A stretch of DNA of 64,000 nt, taken from Bacteroidales bacterium (GTDB lineage Bacteria > Bacteroidota > Bacteroidia > Bacteroidales > ML635J-15). Shown here in pieces: positions 27,467-36,539 of this stretch. The stretch spans positions 1-64,000 of the forward strand of contig JAGCDJ010000014.1 of assembly GCA_017651185.1 (NCBI GenBank). The letters are read 5' to 3'. Every line of letters starts with the position of its first letter. Position 1 is the first letter of the stretch. The translations under genes and the position numbers were made by a program. A model generated the notes under the pieces. That model was not told the DNA's origin, ran no database searches, and saw nothing but the letters and a program-made list of their open reading frames with translations.

Positions 27467-28681
27467 TTAATTTTCAGCATTTCCCGTTTTCCCAAGATAA
27501 TACAACCTTTCCAATTCCTTTTTGTCCATGAGTCTGGGAACAGGGTAGGTTGGGTTTGCCTCTGCATCGGCGTATGCTGCCATTTCGGGAATATCTTCTT
27601 CACGGATGTCATCTATTACGCGTGGAATATTCATCTTGTCGTTCATTTCCTGAATCCAGTCTATGAAGAGTTTTGCTGTTTCCTCGTCGCTATGTCCTTC
27701 GGCAATAACACCCGACTTGCGGGCTAACCGTGCTAGTTTTGGATATACGCATTCTCCATATTCGCGTAGAATAATTGGCATGAGTATCGAGTTTGCAAGT
27801 CCGTGCGGGGTTCCGTATTTTCCTCCAAGTGAATGCGCAACAGCATGAATATAACCTACATAACTCATCGAGAATGCAAGCCCTGCGCAGAATGAAGCGC
27901 GGAGCATATTTTGTCGTGCTTCTGCATCGTTGCCGTTGGTGTATGCGCGATATAAATATTTGTGTATGAGCATTGTTGCTTCTTCGGCATTTGCGGCCGA
28001 TGTCTTGTTTAGCGACCTGCCTATATATGCTTCAACGGCGTGCGTAAGGGCGTCCATGCCTGTGGTCGAGGTCATTTTCTGTGGCAGTCCTGTCGTGAGC
28101 GTGTAGTCGTGGATAGCGTATGGCGGAATCAGGCAGAAGTCGCTAATCGGGTACTTGTAGTTCTTTTTGCTGTCGGTGATTACGGTTGTTACAGTTGCTT
28201 CGCTGCCTGTTCCAGCAGTAGTGGGGATTGCAATTATAAGAGGCAATTTCTTGTGCACTTTCAGTATTCCGCGCATTTTTGGAATTTGCTTGTTGGGTTT
28301 TGCTATGCGGGCGGCAGCGGCCTTTGCACAGTCCATTGCCGAACCTCCGCCAAGCGATATGAATCCTTGTGCGTTTGCGCTCTTGTATATTTCACGTACT
28401 GCTTCCACATTTTCGATAGTAGGGTTTGGTACGGTGTCAGAGTAGGTCGTGAAACTAATGCCTGCCGACGAAAGCACATCTTCGATACGCTTTGCAAGTC
28501 CGGCGGCAACTAGGCCTTTGTCGGTTACAAAAACAACTTTGTTGATGTTGTTTGTGCGTAAAATTTCGGGGATGTCGTTTATGCTATTCTTTACGACTGG
28601 GTCTTTGTATGGTAGCAGTGGCTGTGCAATGTGAAATGCTCCCTGATATGTCCTGCACCATGTTTTTCTTAAAATGTTCAT
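27467..28681 (-). CDS. Iron-containing alcohol dehydrogenase
   Basis: 404 residues. NAD-binding GGGSAMDCAKA, the TTAGTGSEAT block and the metal ligands in DALTHAVEAY and HAVAHSLGGKYGTPHG identify a group III (Fe-type) alcohol dehydrogenase. Substrate cannot be read from sequence. First gene of the run with the aldehyde dehydrogenase and DUF1295 protein. Confidence 0.92.
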   Translation of the reverse strand: MNILRKTWCRTYQGAFHIAQPLLPYKDPVVKNSINDIPEILRTNNINKVVFVTDKGLVAAGLAKRIEDVLSSAGISFTTYSDTVPNPTIENVEAVREIYKSANAQGFISLGGGSAMDCAKAAAARIAKPNKQIPKMRGILKVHKKLPLIIAIPTTAGTGSEATVTTVITDSKKNYKYPISDFCLIPPYAIHDYTLTTGLPQKMTSTTGMDALTHAVEAYIGRSLNKTSAANAEEATMLIHKYLYRAYTNGNDAEARQNMLRASFCAGLAFSMSYVGYIHAVAHSLGGKYGTPHGLANSILMPIILREYGECVYPKLARLARKSGVIAEGHSDEETAKLFIDWIQEMNDKMNIPRVIDDIREEDIPEMAAYADAEANPTYPVPRLMDKKELERLYYLGKTGNAEN

Positions 28682-28683
28682 GC

Positions 28684-28982
28684 GTTTTCCTTTTTCAAAA
28701 ATCGCCGCAAAGAAAAGGCAAGCAAAACGCCTGTGGTTAAAAATGTGGCAAAGACTTGCTATTAGTGGGCGTTTGCTGGGTTTTGTGGGGTGAAATTTTG
28801 TTATGAGGGACGAAAGTCCGATGCATATTGCCGTTTGGGATGTTTGTTTGTGGCGAAATTTCTTGTATGGGGAGAGGATGATTTAGATTTTTGGGTTTTC
28901 AACCGAATCCTTATATTACACCATATTTTATGGATTACAATAGAATACAGGTCTTCTGCAAGGCAGATAGACATTTAGTCTT
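28684..28982. other. Intergenic stretch without a clear gene
   Basis: About 300 bp between the alcohol dehydrogenase start and the end of the endonuclease-like gene. On the minus strand TTTCTTTG (28715-28708) is a weak -7 candidate for the dehydrogenase. One 62-codon frame exists on the plus strand but has no recognisable features. Nothing else is seen. Confidence 0.5.
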
Positions 28983-30059
28983 TTATTTCCAGTTCAAATC
29001 TATGTATGTAGGTAGATGGTCGCTGTAACCGCCATCGTATTTGTAGCCGATGTAGGTTCTGAAAACTTGTTTCCCTGTGTATCCCTCGTCGGGTTTAAGC
29101 ATGAAGTCGGGGTTGTATATGTGGGCATCGTCCTTGGTGGTGTGAATAGTGTTAGTAGTGTCGAGCAGGGCACCCGAAACTATCACTTGGTCGAGAATTC
29201 CCCATTGTCCATGGAACTTGTGGGTTCCTAATTTCTTGACTTCTTGCAGGTAATACGAAAGGTTGTATAGTTTGTCACTCTTGATATTGTCGAATTCGGT
29301 TTCGGTTTTCAGTCCGTAGATTAAACTTTTGTCGGTTGGGTAGTCGTTGAGGTCGCCGACAATAACAATGTTAGCGTTTTGGTCGGCCTTAAATATCGAG
29401 TCGGTAGTATGCTTGACAATTCCTGCCACGAAAATCCTTTTTTCTTCTGTTTCCATTTGTCCGCCCCAGCGTGAAGGCCAGTGGTTTACAAAAATATGCA
29501 GCGTGTCGTTGCGATTTGTTTTGCCTTTGACATAAAGGATGTCACGGGTAGTGCCACTGCCGATATTGGCGGGATATTTTACTGGAATGAAATTTTCGGT
29601 AATGGGGGTGAAGAACTTCTTCCTGTACATGAATGCGACATCGATGCCTCGGGCATCGGGCGATTCCTTGTGAATTATTTTGTAGTCGGAATTGCGAAGT
29701 GGCGTCTTGTTGATTAAATCCTCTACAACCTTGCGGTTTTCTACTTCGCTTAGCGCAACAATTTGAGGCAGTTCCCAACCACCAGCACCTATGATTACTT
29801 TCGATAGGTTTGTGAGTTTGTTGTTGTAGCGGAATCCTGTCCAGAACTTTGCACCCTGTGGAGTGAACTCGTCGTCATTGGTGTTGGGACTGTCTATCGT
29901 GTCGAAAAGGTTTTCGGTATTGAAGAACATTATCCTGTACGAATTGCGAACAAGTTGTTCGTTGAACTTGTCGCCCGTACTGTCCTTGCCCGTCTTGCAC
30001 GAAAATGCAAGAACAAGCATGATCAGCAGTGCCGATATTATTGCGGGTAATTTCTTCAT
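28983..30059 (-). CDS. Endonuclease/exonuclease/phosphatase-family lipoprotein
   Basis: 358 residues. Lipobox LAFSC gives a lipidated Cys21, so the protein is anchored in a membrane, probably facing the periplasm or surface. The EEP fold is visible from IMFFNTENLFD, IVALSEVENR, VNHWPSRWGG, IVIVGDLNDYP and YSDHLPTY, with the metal-binding Glu, Asp-Asn and terminal Asp-His in place. Substrate could be DNA, phospholipid or a phosphoester; not decidable. It overlaps the upstream lipoprotein gene by 4 bp. Confidence 0.87.
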   Translation of the reverse strand: MKKLPAIISALLIMLVLAFSCKTGKDSTGDKFNEQLVRNSYRIMFFNTENLFDTIDSPNTNDDEFTPQGAKFWTGFRYNNKLTNLSKVIIGAGGWELPQIVALSEVENRKVVEDLINKTPLRNSDYKIIHKESPDARGIDVAFMYRKKFFTPITENFIPVKYPANIGSGTTRDILYVKGKTNRNDTLHIFVNHWPSRWGGQMETEEKRIFVAGIVKHTTDSIFKADQNANIVIVGDLNDYPTDKSLIYGLKTETEFDNIKSDKLYNLSYYLQEVKKLGTHKFHGQWGILDQVIVSGALLDTTNTIHTTKDDAHIYNPDFMLKPDEGYTGKQVFRTYIGYKYDGGYSDHLPTYIDLNWK

Positions 30060-31576
30060 TTCCTTCTGAAAAGTTTTGTTTCCGATTCTTCTTCGGGTAT
30101 ATATTCGTATGCGCCTATATCGGGTTTGCCGTCGAACGACATCCTATTTGTTCCTTCGTGGTCAAGAGGAATTGTTTCCGAAATCGCGACTTTTGCCCTG
30201 TCTCTTGCTGCCGATACCTCTAATATATTATATAGGTATGGTTTGGTTGTTGATGCGAACTTCGGGTCTTCGTTGAAAATATTGTCGACGAATGACGAAG
30301 GAGCAGATTGTGTCAGTTCGGTGCTGTTTTCGTATCTGATGAGGCAGTTGTCGAACAGGACATTTGCCGATGCTCCGCTTACGAAATCGAACCCGACTTC
30401 TTCCTTGTTGTACCCGTATATTATGCAGTTGGCAAAATATGCTTCGGTAAGGTCTCTGTACGAAACCTGTGTGTTGCCGTTTGCATCGCGGTAGGTATAG
30501 TAGTTGTTGAGCGAAAGTTGTGGGGTTTGCCGCACGCCAACCGAATAGTTTGCCATGGTGCAGTGAATGAACGAATATTTACCGCCAATCCAGCAGACGA
30601 CTGTGTATTGGGAACTATTTGCGAACACGCAGTTTTCTGCTTCTATATGTGCTCCAAGCGCGTATAGTCCGGCAATCTTGGAGTTTTCGATGTTGGTGTT
30701 CTTCATTTTCAACGTTGGCGCATCTGCGGTAACAACTGAATCAACCTGTACTCCAATGAGGGCATTTGTTATGTCGGTGTTGTTTAGTTCGTTGTAGCGC
30801 GAGCCGGCAAGCATGTGTATTCCTCCGTATATTCCACGCGTGTTGCCTACTTCATCTTGCAGATATGCTCCCCATTGTCCGGGTGTGTATCGGTAGTATT
30901 CTTCGAGACGGTCGCCAGTGAAGGTCACGCGATTACCAATTTCACCAAGCGATTTAAGCGTTCCCTTTACGAATAAACTCGACTTGTTGTGAAAATATAC
31001 CTTTGCTCCCGGCATGACTGTAAGGGTAACTAGCGTGTCGACCATGGCGGAATTGTATATAAGTACGGGTTTGTCGGCAGTCCATGTGGTGTCCTGGGTT
31101 ATCATGCGTCCGCTGATAAGCGTTACGTTTTGTCCGAATGCTACGAGGTCTACATCTTGTGAATTTCCGTTCGACTCAAAAATTATTGAATCCTGTTCCA
31201 CCATGTTGTCTGTTCCTGGGTTTATTGTCACTTCAACAAAAATGAATATTGAGTCACCGGGTGCAAGAGCATAGTTTTCAAGTTTGTAGTCTTTGTTTGT
31301 CGAGAATCCGTCAATGTTCAGTCTGTATTTTGAAGAACTTCCGCGTGCAAGGTATATCTTGTCGATGTTGATGGACTTGTTCTTGTTGGAATTCTTGACG
31401 ATGAGGTATTTTGTCGTACTGCCTATGCCTGTGAAGATGGTGTCGAACTGAACTGTGTCGGTCGAGAACAGAAGTTTGTCGGCAGGGTCTTTTGTGAAGA
31501 TTTCCTTTCCACATGATGAAAATAACGCCGATATTGCTATCAGCGCCATTATAGTTATTGTAAGCAGTTTTTTCAT
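30056..31576 (-). CDS. Beta-helix-type surface lipoprotein
   Basis: 506 residues from the ATG at 31576; an in-frame TTG 15 nt upstream is less likely. Signal peptide with lipobox ALFSSC. Residues ~30-140 look like an immunoglobulin-type domain (FDTIFTGIGSTTKYLIVKN...LAPGDSIFIFVEV). The rest has right-handed beta-helix character (GAKVYFHNKSSLFVKGTLKSLG, NNTDITNALIGVQVDS, MKNTNIENSKIAGLYALGA, ENCVFANSSQYTVVCW). No catalytic motif. It is co-transcribed with the EEP lipoprotein gene. Confidence 0.75.
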   Translation of the reverse strand: MKKLLTITIMALIAISALFSSCGKEIFTKDPADKLLFSTDTVQFDTIFTGIGSTTKYLIVKNSNKNKSINIDKIYLARGSSSKYRLNIDGFSTNKDYKLENYALAPGDSIFIFVEVTINPGTDNMVEQDSIIFESNGNSQDVDLVAFGQNVTLISGRMITQDTTWTADKPVLIYNSAMVDTLVTLTVMPGAKVYFHNKSSLFVKGTLKSLGEIGNRVTFTGDRLEEYYRYTPGQWGAYLQDEVGNTRGIYGGIHMLAGSRYNELNNTDITNALIGVQVDSVVTADAPTLKMKNTNIENSKIAGLYALGAHIEAENCVFANSSQYTVVCWIGGKYSFIHCTMANYSVGVRQTPQLSLNNYYTYRDANGNTQVSYRDLTEAYFANCIIYGYNKEEVGFDFVSGASANVLFDNCLIRYENSTELTQSAPSSFVDNIFNEDPKFASTTKPYLYNILEVSAARDRAKVAISETIPLDHEGTNRMSFDGKPDIGAYEYIPEEESETKLFRRK

Positions 31577-31611
31577 GTGAATAAAACGCAATTTTCGTTA
31601 CGATATTGCAT

Positions 31612-34173
31612 TTACTTCAGCAAAAATACTGTACCTTTCTTTTCGTGTGGCTTTCCCGTGAAATCGAGGAACTTGCATACCCAGTTATATGCACCTGTGG
31701 TGGCAATTTTGTCGCCCTTTAGTACGCTTCCGTCGTTTGTTCCGTCCCAAGCCATGTTTTGTGGCGATTCCATATCGAATGTGGTAGTGCGGAACATTCT
31801 TTCACCATAACGGTTGTATACTGTGAGGATGAAGTCCTTCTTGTCGATGCCGTTTCCACTGATATAGAAGAAGTCGTTGTCTCCATCGCCATTAGGAGTG
31901 AATGCCGTTGGTGCGTAGAACGTATATACATCGCTAATGCTTAATTTCTTGTATGCCGTATCGACGCACTGGTACTGGTTCTTTGCGACAAGCATTGCGG
32001 TATAGTCGCCTGCTTTTTCATAGGTATGTATTTGTGTCTCGTTTGACCAGATGCTTGTATTTCCGTCGCCGAAGTTCCACAGGTAGGTCGTTCCGCCTTC
32101 CGAGTAGTTTATGAACTTGATTTCGGTTGTCAGTATTGATGTCTGGTCTGGGTCAACAACGAATTCAGCCCTCGGCTCTTCGTATATTACAATCATGTTG
32201 TTCTTGGTCTTGGTGTTGCTGCAACCGAAATCGGACGTTACAGTCAGCGATACGTTATACGAGCCAGTTTCTTCGAATGTCTGTTTCGGATTCTTCACCG
32301 AAGAAGTCCTTTCGTTTCCGAAATCCCATAGGTAGGTCTGGTTGGCATTTTCGTCGGATACCTCGTAGAACTGGAATGTTCCAGGAGGGCATGAAGCGGA
32401 TTTGTCTGAATAGAAACCTACATCTGGAAGCGGGTGAACGAGTGCATATACGGAGTCGCGAGCAGTAGGTGAGCCGCAGGCGTCGCTTACCGTGAATGAG
32501 TAAAATCCTGTTTCAGTTGGAGATATTCTGCAAGGTGTTGTTATTACACCGTAGTCGTCGGAGGTAATCTTGTATGGACCACCGTTACCGCCAGTTATTT
32601 CAATGTTGAATACAATATTTTCGCCCTTGCATATTTCATCGTTTTCCTGAGTCACCGACAATATTTCTATTGGAGAGTTTACGTTGATTACCATTTGTTT
32701 ACGTGCTGCGGTACATCCGTGAATGTCGGTAACATCGAGCGTATATGTGGTAGTTGTGGTTGGCGATGCGGTAAAGTTGTGACCATACCAAACAAAATTA
32801 TCTGGACCTCTCCAAACAAATTCGTAAGGACCTTCGCCGCCGGTGGCATTTGCGTATGAGTGAAGCGTTTCGCCTATGCATATTGTGCCTCCGTTTGGTA
32901 TCGGGTCGGTAACATATATTGCTTCGGGCTGGTCAACAAATGCAGTACCAGTGTGAGTGCATCCGTTGGCATCGGAAACGGTTACAGTGTGATATCCTGC
33001 TCCCATACTTGCGTGTGCAGTCGTTTGTCCGTCATCCCATAGGTAATGGTAGTGGTCGCTTCCAGTGAAATGTACTCCGCCAGTGACGTCCGCCTGGACG
33101 AATCCGTCGTTGTGGCCGAAACATGTTGCTGGACCAGATAGTGTTGCAACATAAATCGTGTCGGGTTCGGTTATGACAAATGATGAACTTCCTGTACAGT
33201 TGTATAGGTCGGTAATGCTTACAGCATAACTTCCAGCGCATAAGTTTTCGATGTGGTCGGTGGCGCTGTTCCATGTGTATGTGAACGGAGGGATACCACC
33301 ATGTATGTTAAGTTCTACCGAACCGTTGCATTCGCCATGACACAAAATGTTGTGTATGTCTGGATTCATTACGATTGGTTGACTTACTATAATTCTGGTT
33401 GTCTGAGGAGCGTATGTGCATCCGTTGGCATCGGTTACGGTTACGGTATATGCTGTTGTCGAGTCTGGCGATTCTATTCTGTTGAATATGCCGGTGGTGC
33501 CGTCGCTCCATTCGTAGGAGTAAGGTTCTGTACCGCCAGTTGCATTTACTGTTATTGTAGTTTCCGAACCATGGCACATGCCTTGGTTTGGTGAAATCGT
33601 ATACATGAATCTTGTCGGTTCTACTATTGATGCGGCTGCTCTTGCTGTACACTGGTTGTCATCGGTTACAGTTACAGAGTAAGTTCCTGGGACAAGGTTA
33701 TTTATGGTTTCGCTATGCAAAGTCGTTGACCATGAGTACGAGAATGGTCCTGTTCCACCGTTGACAATTGCAGTCATTGTGCCGTCGTTTCTGCCGTAGC
33801 AGGTGACATCGGTCTTCGATATGCTGACATTCACGGCTGGTGCTTGTTGTATTTCGAAGTTTACTGTTTTTGTGCAGGCATTGTAGGTGTCGGTAACGGT
33901 TACGGAATATTGTCCAGAATTGTAGATTGGAATGACCTGCGAAATGTCGCCGGTTGACCATTCAAACCAGAAAACATTGGTGTTTCCATGGTTGGTGTGT
34001 TCTATGTTTACCATTGCTGTGGACTCTGCTCCGTCGCAAATGACATCATTGTGCGTTACTGTAAACAACAATTCCTCGTCGGTGCAGGTGCGTCTAACTG
34101 GTTGCTGCGCGTATGCATAATCTGCTGATATGTAGCAGATTATTGCGAGCAATATGATGATAACCTTCTTCAT
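31612..34173 (-). CDS. Type IX secretion cargo with SprB and PKD repeats (type B C-terminal domain)
   Basis: 853 residues from the ATG at 34173 (a TTG two codons earlier is less likely). Signal peptide (IIILLAIICYISADYAYAQ). Six to seven SprB-type repeats (for example VTCYGRNDGTMTAIVNGG, ILCHGECNGSVELNIHGG, ATCFGHNDGFVQADVTGG) are followed by two PKD domains (YLWDFGNERTSSVKNP; YLWNFGDGNTSIWSN). The C-terminus FYAPTAFTPNGDGDNDFF and onwards is the 'gliding motility-associated' type B sorting domain, which directs export by the type IX system and surface attachment. Role likely adhesion; motility cannot be inferred from this alone. Confidence 0.92.
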   Translation of the reverse strand: MKKVIIILLAIICYISADYAYAQQPVRRTCTDEELLFTVTHNDVICDGAESTAMVNIEHTNHGNTNVFWFEWSTGDISQVIPIYNSGQYSVTVTDTYNACTKTVNFEIQQAPAVNVSISKTDVTCYGRNDGTMTAIVNGGTGPFSYSWSTTLHSETINNLVPGTYSVTVTDDNQCTARAAASIVEPTRFMYTISPNQGMCHGSETTITVNATGGTEPYSYEWSDGTTGIFNRIESPDSTTAYTVTVTDANGCTYAPQTTRIIVSQPIVMNPDIHNILCHGECNGSVELNIHGGIPPFTYTWNSATDHIENLCAGSYAVSITDLYNCTGSSSFVITEPDTIYVATLSGPATCFGHNDGFVQADVTGGVHFTGSDHYHYLWDDGQTTAHASMGAGYHTVTVSDANGCTHTGTAFVDQPEAIYVTDPIPNGGTICIGETLHSYANATGGEGPYEFVWRGPDNFVWYGHNFTASPTTTTTYTLDVTDIHGCTAARKQMVINVNSPIEILSVTQENDEICKGENIVFNIEITGGNGGPYKITSDDYGVITTPCRISPTETGFYSFTVSDACGSPTARDSVYALVHPLPDVGFYSDKSASCPPGTFQFYEVSDENANQTYLWDFGNERTSSVKNPKQTFEETGSYNVSLTVTSDFGCSNTKTKNNMIVIYEEPRAEFVVDPDQTSILTTEIKFINYSEGGTTYLWNFGDGNTSIWSNETQIHTYEKAGDYTAMLVAKNQYQCVDTAYKKLSISDVYTFYAPTAFTPNGDGDNDFFYISGNGIDKKDFILTVYNRYGERMFRTTTFDMESPQNMAWDGTNDGSVLKGDKIATTGAYNWVCKFLDFTGKPHEKKGTVFLLK

Positions 34174-34184
34174 ATTCAAATGTA

Positions 34185-34214
34185 TAAAGTTACACTTCTA
34201 TTTAAGTGAGCAAA
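34185..34214 (-). promoter_or_regulatory. Promoter of the type IX cargo gene
   Basis: On the minus strand TTTG (34214-34211) and TAACTTTA (34192-34185) are 18 nt apart, a near match to the Bacteroidetes promoter, ending 12 nt before the ATG at 34173. Confidence 0.55.
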
Positions 34215-34480
34215 CATATAATTTTTTTTTGAAATATGAAACAAAAAAATGTAAAAATTTGTGCCATAAATCTTTATGTGTATAACGAAGATATTTTTGA
34301 AAGGTTGCCTAATCGGGTGTGCGTTTGTAATAAGCATTTCGGATTTAGTAATTTATGCAGAAAAGAGAAAATTTTTTTATGCGCCGAGGTATAAAGTATG
34401 TGTGAACATAGTATGTTTCAAGTCATAAAATCATCAATCAAAAATCGTATTTCGTAAATCGTAAATATTTCTTATCTTTG
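34215..34480 (+). promoter_or_regulatory. AT-rich divergent spacer with the trkH promoter
   Basis: This stretch between two divergent genes has no coding frame of note. At its right end TATCTTTG (34473-34480) serves trkH. Two copies of TCGTAAAT (34452-34459 and 34459-34466) stand just upstream of that box. Confidence 0.65.
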
Positions 34481-34527
34481 CAAATTTATTGTGCAATGTG
34501 CATTTTTATGCATTTTGACTTAAAGTA

Positions 34528-36024
34528 ATGAAAAAGAAGATTATAGGACAGAATCTTGTAATGGTGTCGTTGCTGATGTTGGCATCGGCATTCGTTGCGC
34601 TGTACTATAATGTCAACTATGGCGAGACGGATTTTGTTCCTTTGCTGGTTCCATCGCTCGCTACTTTTGCTTTGGGCTTTATTCTTTTCTTGCTTGGTCG
34701 CAAGTCGACACAAAAATTGCGTAAGGAAGACAACTTTTTTATAGTTACACTCACATGGGTGATTCTCACTGTTTTCGGCATGGTGCCTTATCTGATGTGT
34801 GGAACTTTCGACAAGGTTTCCGATGCGTTTTTTGAGACAATGTCGGGATTTACTACTACGGGTGCTACGGTTATGAATAATATTGATTCGCAACCGCATG
34901 GAATTCTGTTGTGGCGTAGTGTTACGCAATGGCTTGGCGGATTGGGAGTTATCGTGCTGACGATGGCTTTCTTCTCGCAGAAGAACAAAGCACACGAAAC
35001 TCAGTTGTTTTCGGCAGAATCGCCTGGGATAGAAGTGGATAAACTTGGTTCTCGCATACGTAACACAGCACAGAAGTTGTGGGTTATATACATTATCCTT
35101 ACCGTACTTTGCTTTGTAGCCTATTATCTCGGTCCGATGAACCTTTTCGATGCCGTCTGCCATTCGATGACGACGGTTGCCACAGGCGGGTTCAGCACGC
35201 ATCAGGCAAGCATAGGCTACTGGGCATCGCCGTACATAGAATATATGTGTACGCTCTTCATGGCGATGTGCGGACTTACGCTGGCTCTGTACTACTTCCT
35301 GATTGTCGGGCGTTTCAAGGCGTTTAGCAAGAACGAGGAAATGCGCTGGTACTTCGGAATCATGTTCGCAGGCGTGGCTGTATTCATGCTGATGTTCTAC
35401 TCGCTCGAATACACCACGGTGCTCACGGCAGAGCAGCTTTCGTCGTTCCCGATGGGCTTCGAGGAGACATTCCGTACCTCGTTGTTCAATGTTGTGTCGG
35501 TGATGACATCGTCGGGGTATCAGGCTGGTTGCTACGACTATGTTGCTTGGGGACAGGCGTTTATCATACCGACGGTACTTCTTATGGCAGTCGGTGGTTG
35601 TTCGGGTTCGACGAGCGGTGGTATCAAGGTTTCGCGAATTGCCATTGCTGTGAAAAACCTTATCGCCGACCTCAAGCGTCAGCTTCATCCGCAGGCCGTG
35701 ATTCCGGTAAAGATGTCAAAGCGTTCGCTCGAGCAGACAACCGTTATGCGAGTTATGGCGTTCATAATGATGTACATAATCACTGTGCTTGTCGCTACAT
35801 TGTTGCTCACCTGCTTGGGAATGGATTTCACAAGTTCGTTTGTTTCATGCCTTACTGCTATGAGCAACATCGGTCCTGGCTACGGAATGACTGGCCCTGC
35901 AACGACTTTCGCCGCCATTCCCGACGTCGCAAAGTGGATACTTTCTGGCATGATGCTTGTCGGTAGGTTGGAAATATTTACGGTACTGCTTTTGTTTACA
36001 AAGGAATATAAGGTTACGAAATAA
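34528..36024 (+). CDS. trkH: TrkH-family potassium uptake protein
   Basis: 498 residues, a polytopic inner-membrane protein. The selectivity-loop motifs of the four-fold repeat are visible: FFETMSGFTTTGATV, HSMTTVATGGFSTH, VVSVMTSSGYQAG and CLTAMSNIGPGYG, plus GGCSGSTSGGIKVSR. TrkH works with the cytoplasmic NAD-binding TrkA, whose gene is not adjacent here. The antisense frame of 400 codons over this gene is a by-product. Confidence 0.94.
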   Translation: MKKKIIGQNLVMVSLLMLASAFVALYYNVNYGETDFVPLLVPSLATFALGFILFLLGRKSTQKLRKEDNFFIVTLTWVILTVFGMVPYLMCGTFDKVSDAFFETMSGFTTTGATVMNNIDSQPHGILLWRSVTQWLGGLGVIVLTMAFFSQKNKAHETQLFSAESPGIEVDKLGSRIRNTAQKLWVIYIILTVLCFVAYYLGPMNLFDAVCHSMTTVATGGFSTHQASIGYWASPYIEYMCTLFMAMCGLTLALYYFLIVGRFKAFSKNEEMRWYFGIMFAGVAVFMLMFYSLEYTTVLTAEQLSSFPMGFEETFRTSLFNVVSVMTSSGYQAGCYDYVAWGQAFIIPTVLLMAVGGCSGSTSGGIKVSRIAIAVKNLIADLKRQLHPQAVIPVKMSKRSLEQTTVMRVMAFIMMYIITVLVATLLLTCLGMDFTSSFVSCLTAMSNIGPGYGMTGPATTFAAIPDVAKWILSGMMLVGRLEIFTVLLLFTKEYKVTK

Positions 36025-36100
36025 ATGTTGAATTATTAAATCATTGAATCATCAAATTTTCAAATCATCGAATCATTAAATTGTCAAATCTTTAAATTAT
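36025..36100. repeat. Degenerate AT-rich intergenic repeats
   Basis: The spacer is made of short imperfect copies of (A)TCATTGAAT / TCAAATT / ATCATTAAAT. Similar short 'gttgaaagttgaaaattgaaa' text follows the dipeptidase gene at 38129. No function is evident. Confidence 0.5.
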
Positions 36101-36105
36101 TGAAT

Positions 36106-36534
36106 ATGAAAAACCTAACATTACTTTTATTTTGTGCGCTTTCGTTTTCCGCTTTTGCTTTTGCCGACAACGACAAGCCAGTTAAGGTTGAGGACATGCC
36201 TATGACCGCACAGGAATTTTTGAAGACTTACTTCCCGAAGGACAAGGTATTATCTGTAATGCTTGACGAGGAGGATGGCGACTACGATGTGAAACTTGAA
36301 AACGGCGTGAAGATTGAGTTCAACAAGATTGGCTCGTGGATGGAAATCGAAGGTCATGTCGCACTGCCGAAAGGAATTGTAAGCAGCAATATTTACGATT
36401 TTGTGTCGCATAACTACAAGAAAACTAAAATCTTCAAGATTGAACGCGACAAGAATGGTTTTGAAATCGAACTCGACAGCAAAGTCGAACTGCAATTCGA
36501 TCTCAACGGAAATTTTGTAAAGGAGGAAAAATAA
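36106..36534 (+). CDS. PepSY-like (DUF2874-type) periplasmic protein
   Basis: 142 residues from the ATG at 36106; the TTG two codons before is an unlikely start. N-terminal signal peptide (LLLFCALSFSAFAFA). The mature part contains two PepSY-like repeats (AQEFLKTYFPKDKVLSVMLDE...DYDVKLENGVKIEFNK and FVSHNYKKTKIFKIERDKNGFEIEL), the pattern of small Bacteroidetes PepSY-like proteins. Binding partner unknown. It sits 6 bp before the dipeptidase gene, probably in one transcript; a peptidase-linked role fits the family name but is inference. Confidence 0.75.
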   Translation: MKNLTLLLFCALSFSAFAFADNDKPVKVEDMPMTAQEFLKTYFPKDKVLSVMLDEEDGDYDVKLENGVKIEFNKIGSWMEIEGHVALPKGIVSSNIYDFVSHNYKKTKIFKIERDKNGFEIELDSKVELQFDLNGNFVKEEK

Positions 36535-36539
36535 CGTTT

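Noticed and set aside
34486..35688. 400-codon open frame on the minus strand
   Set aside because: It lies wholly opposite trkH, has no known motif and a composition rich in Arg, His and Cys typical of a frame read against a real gene.
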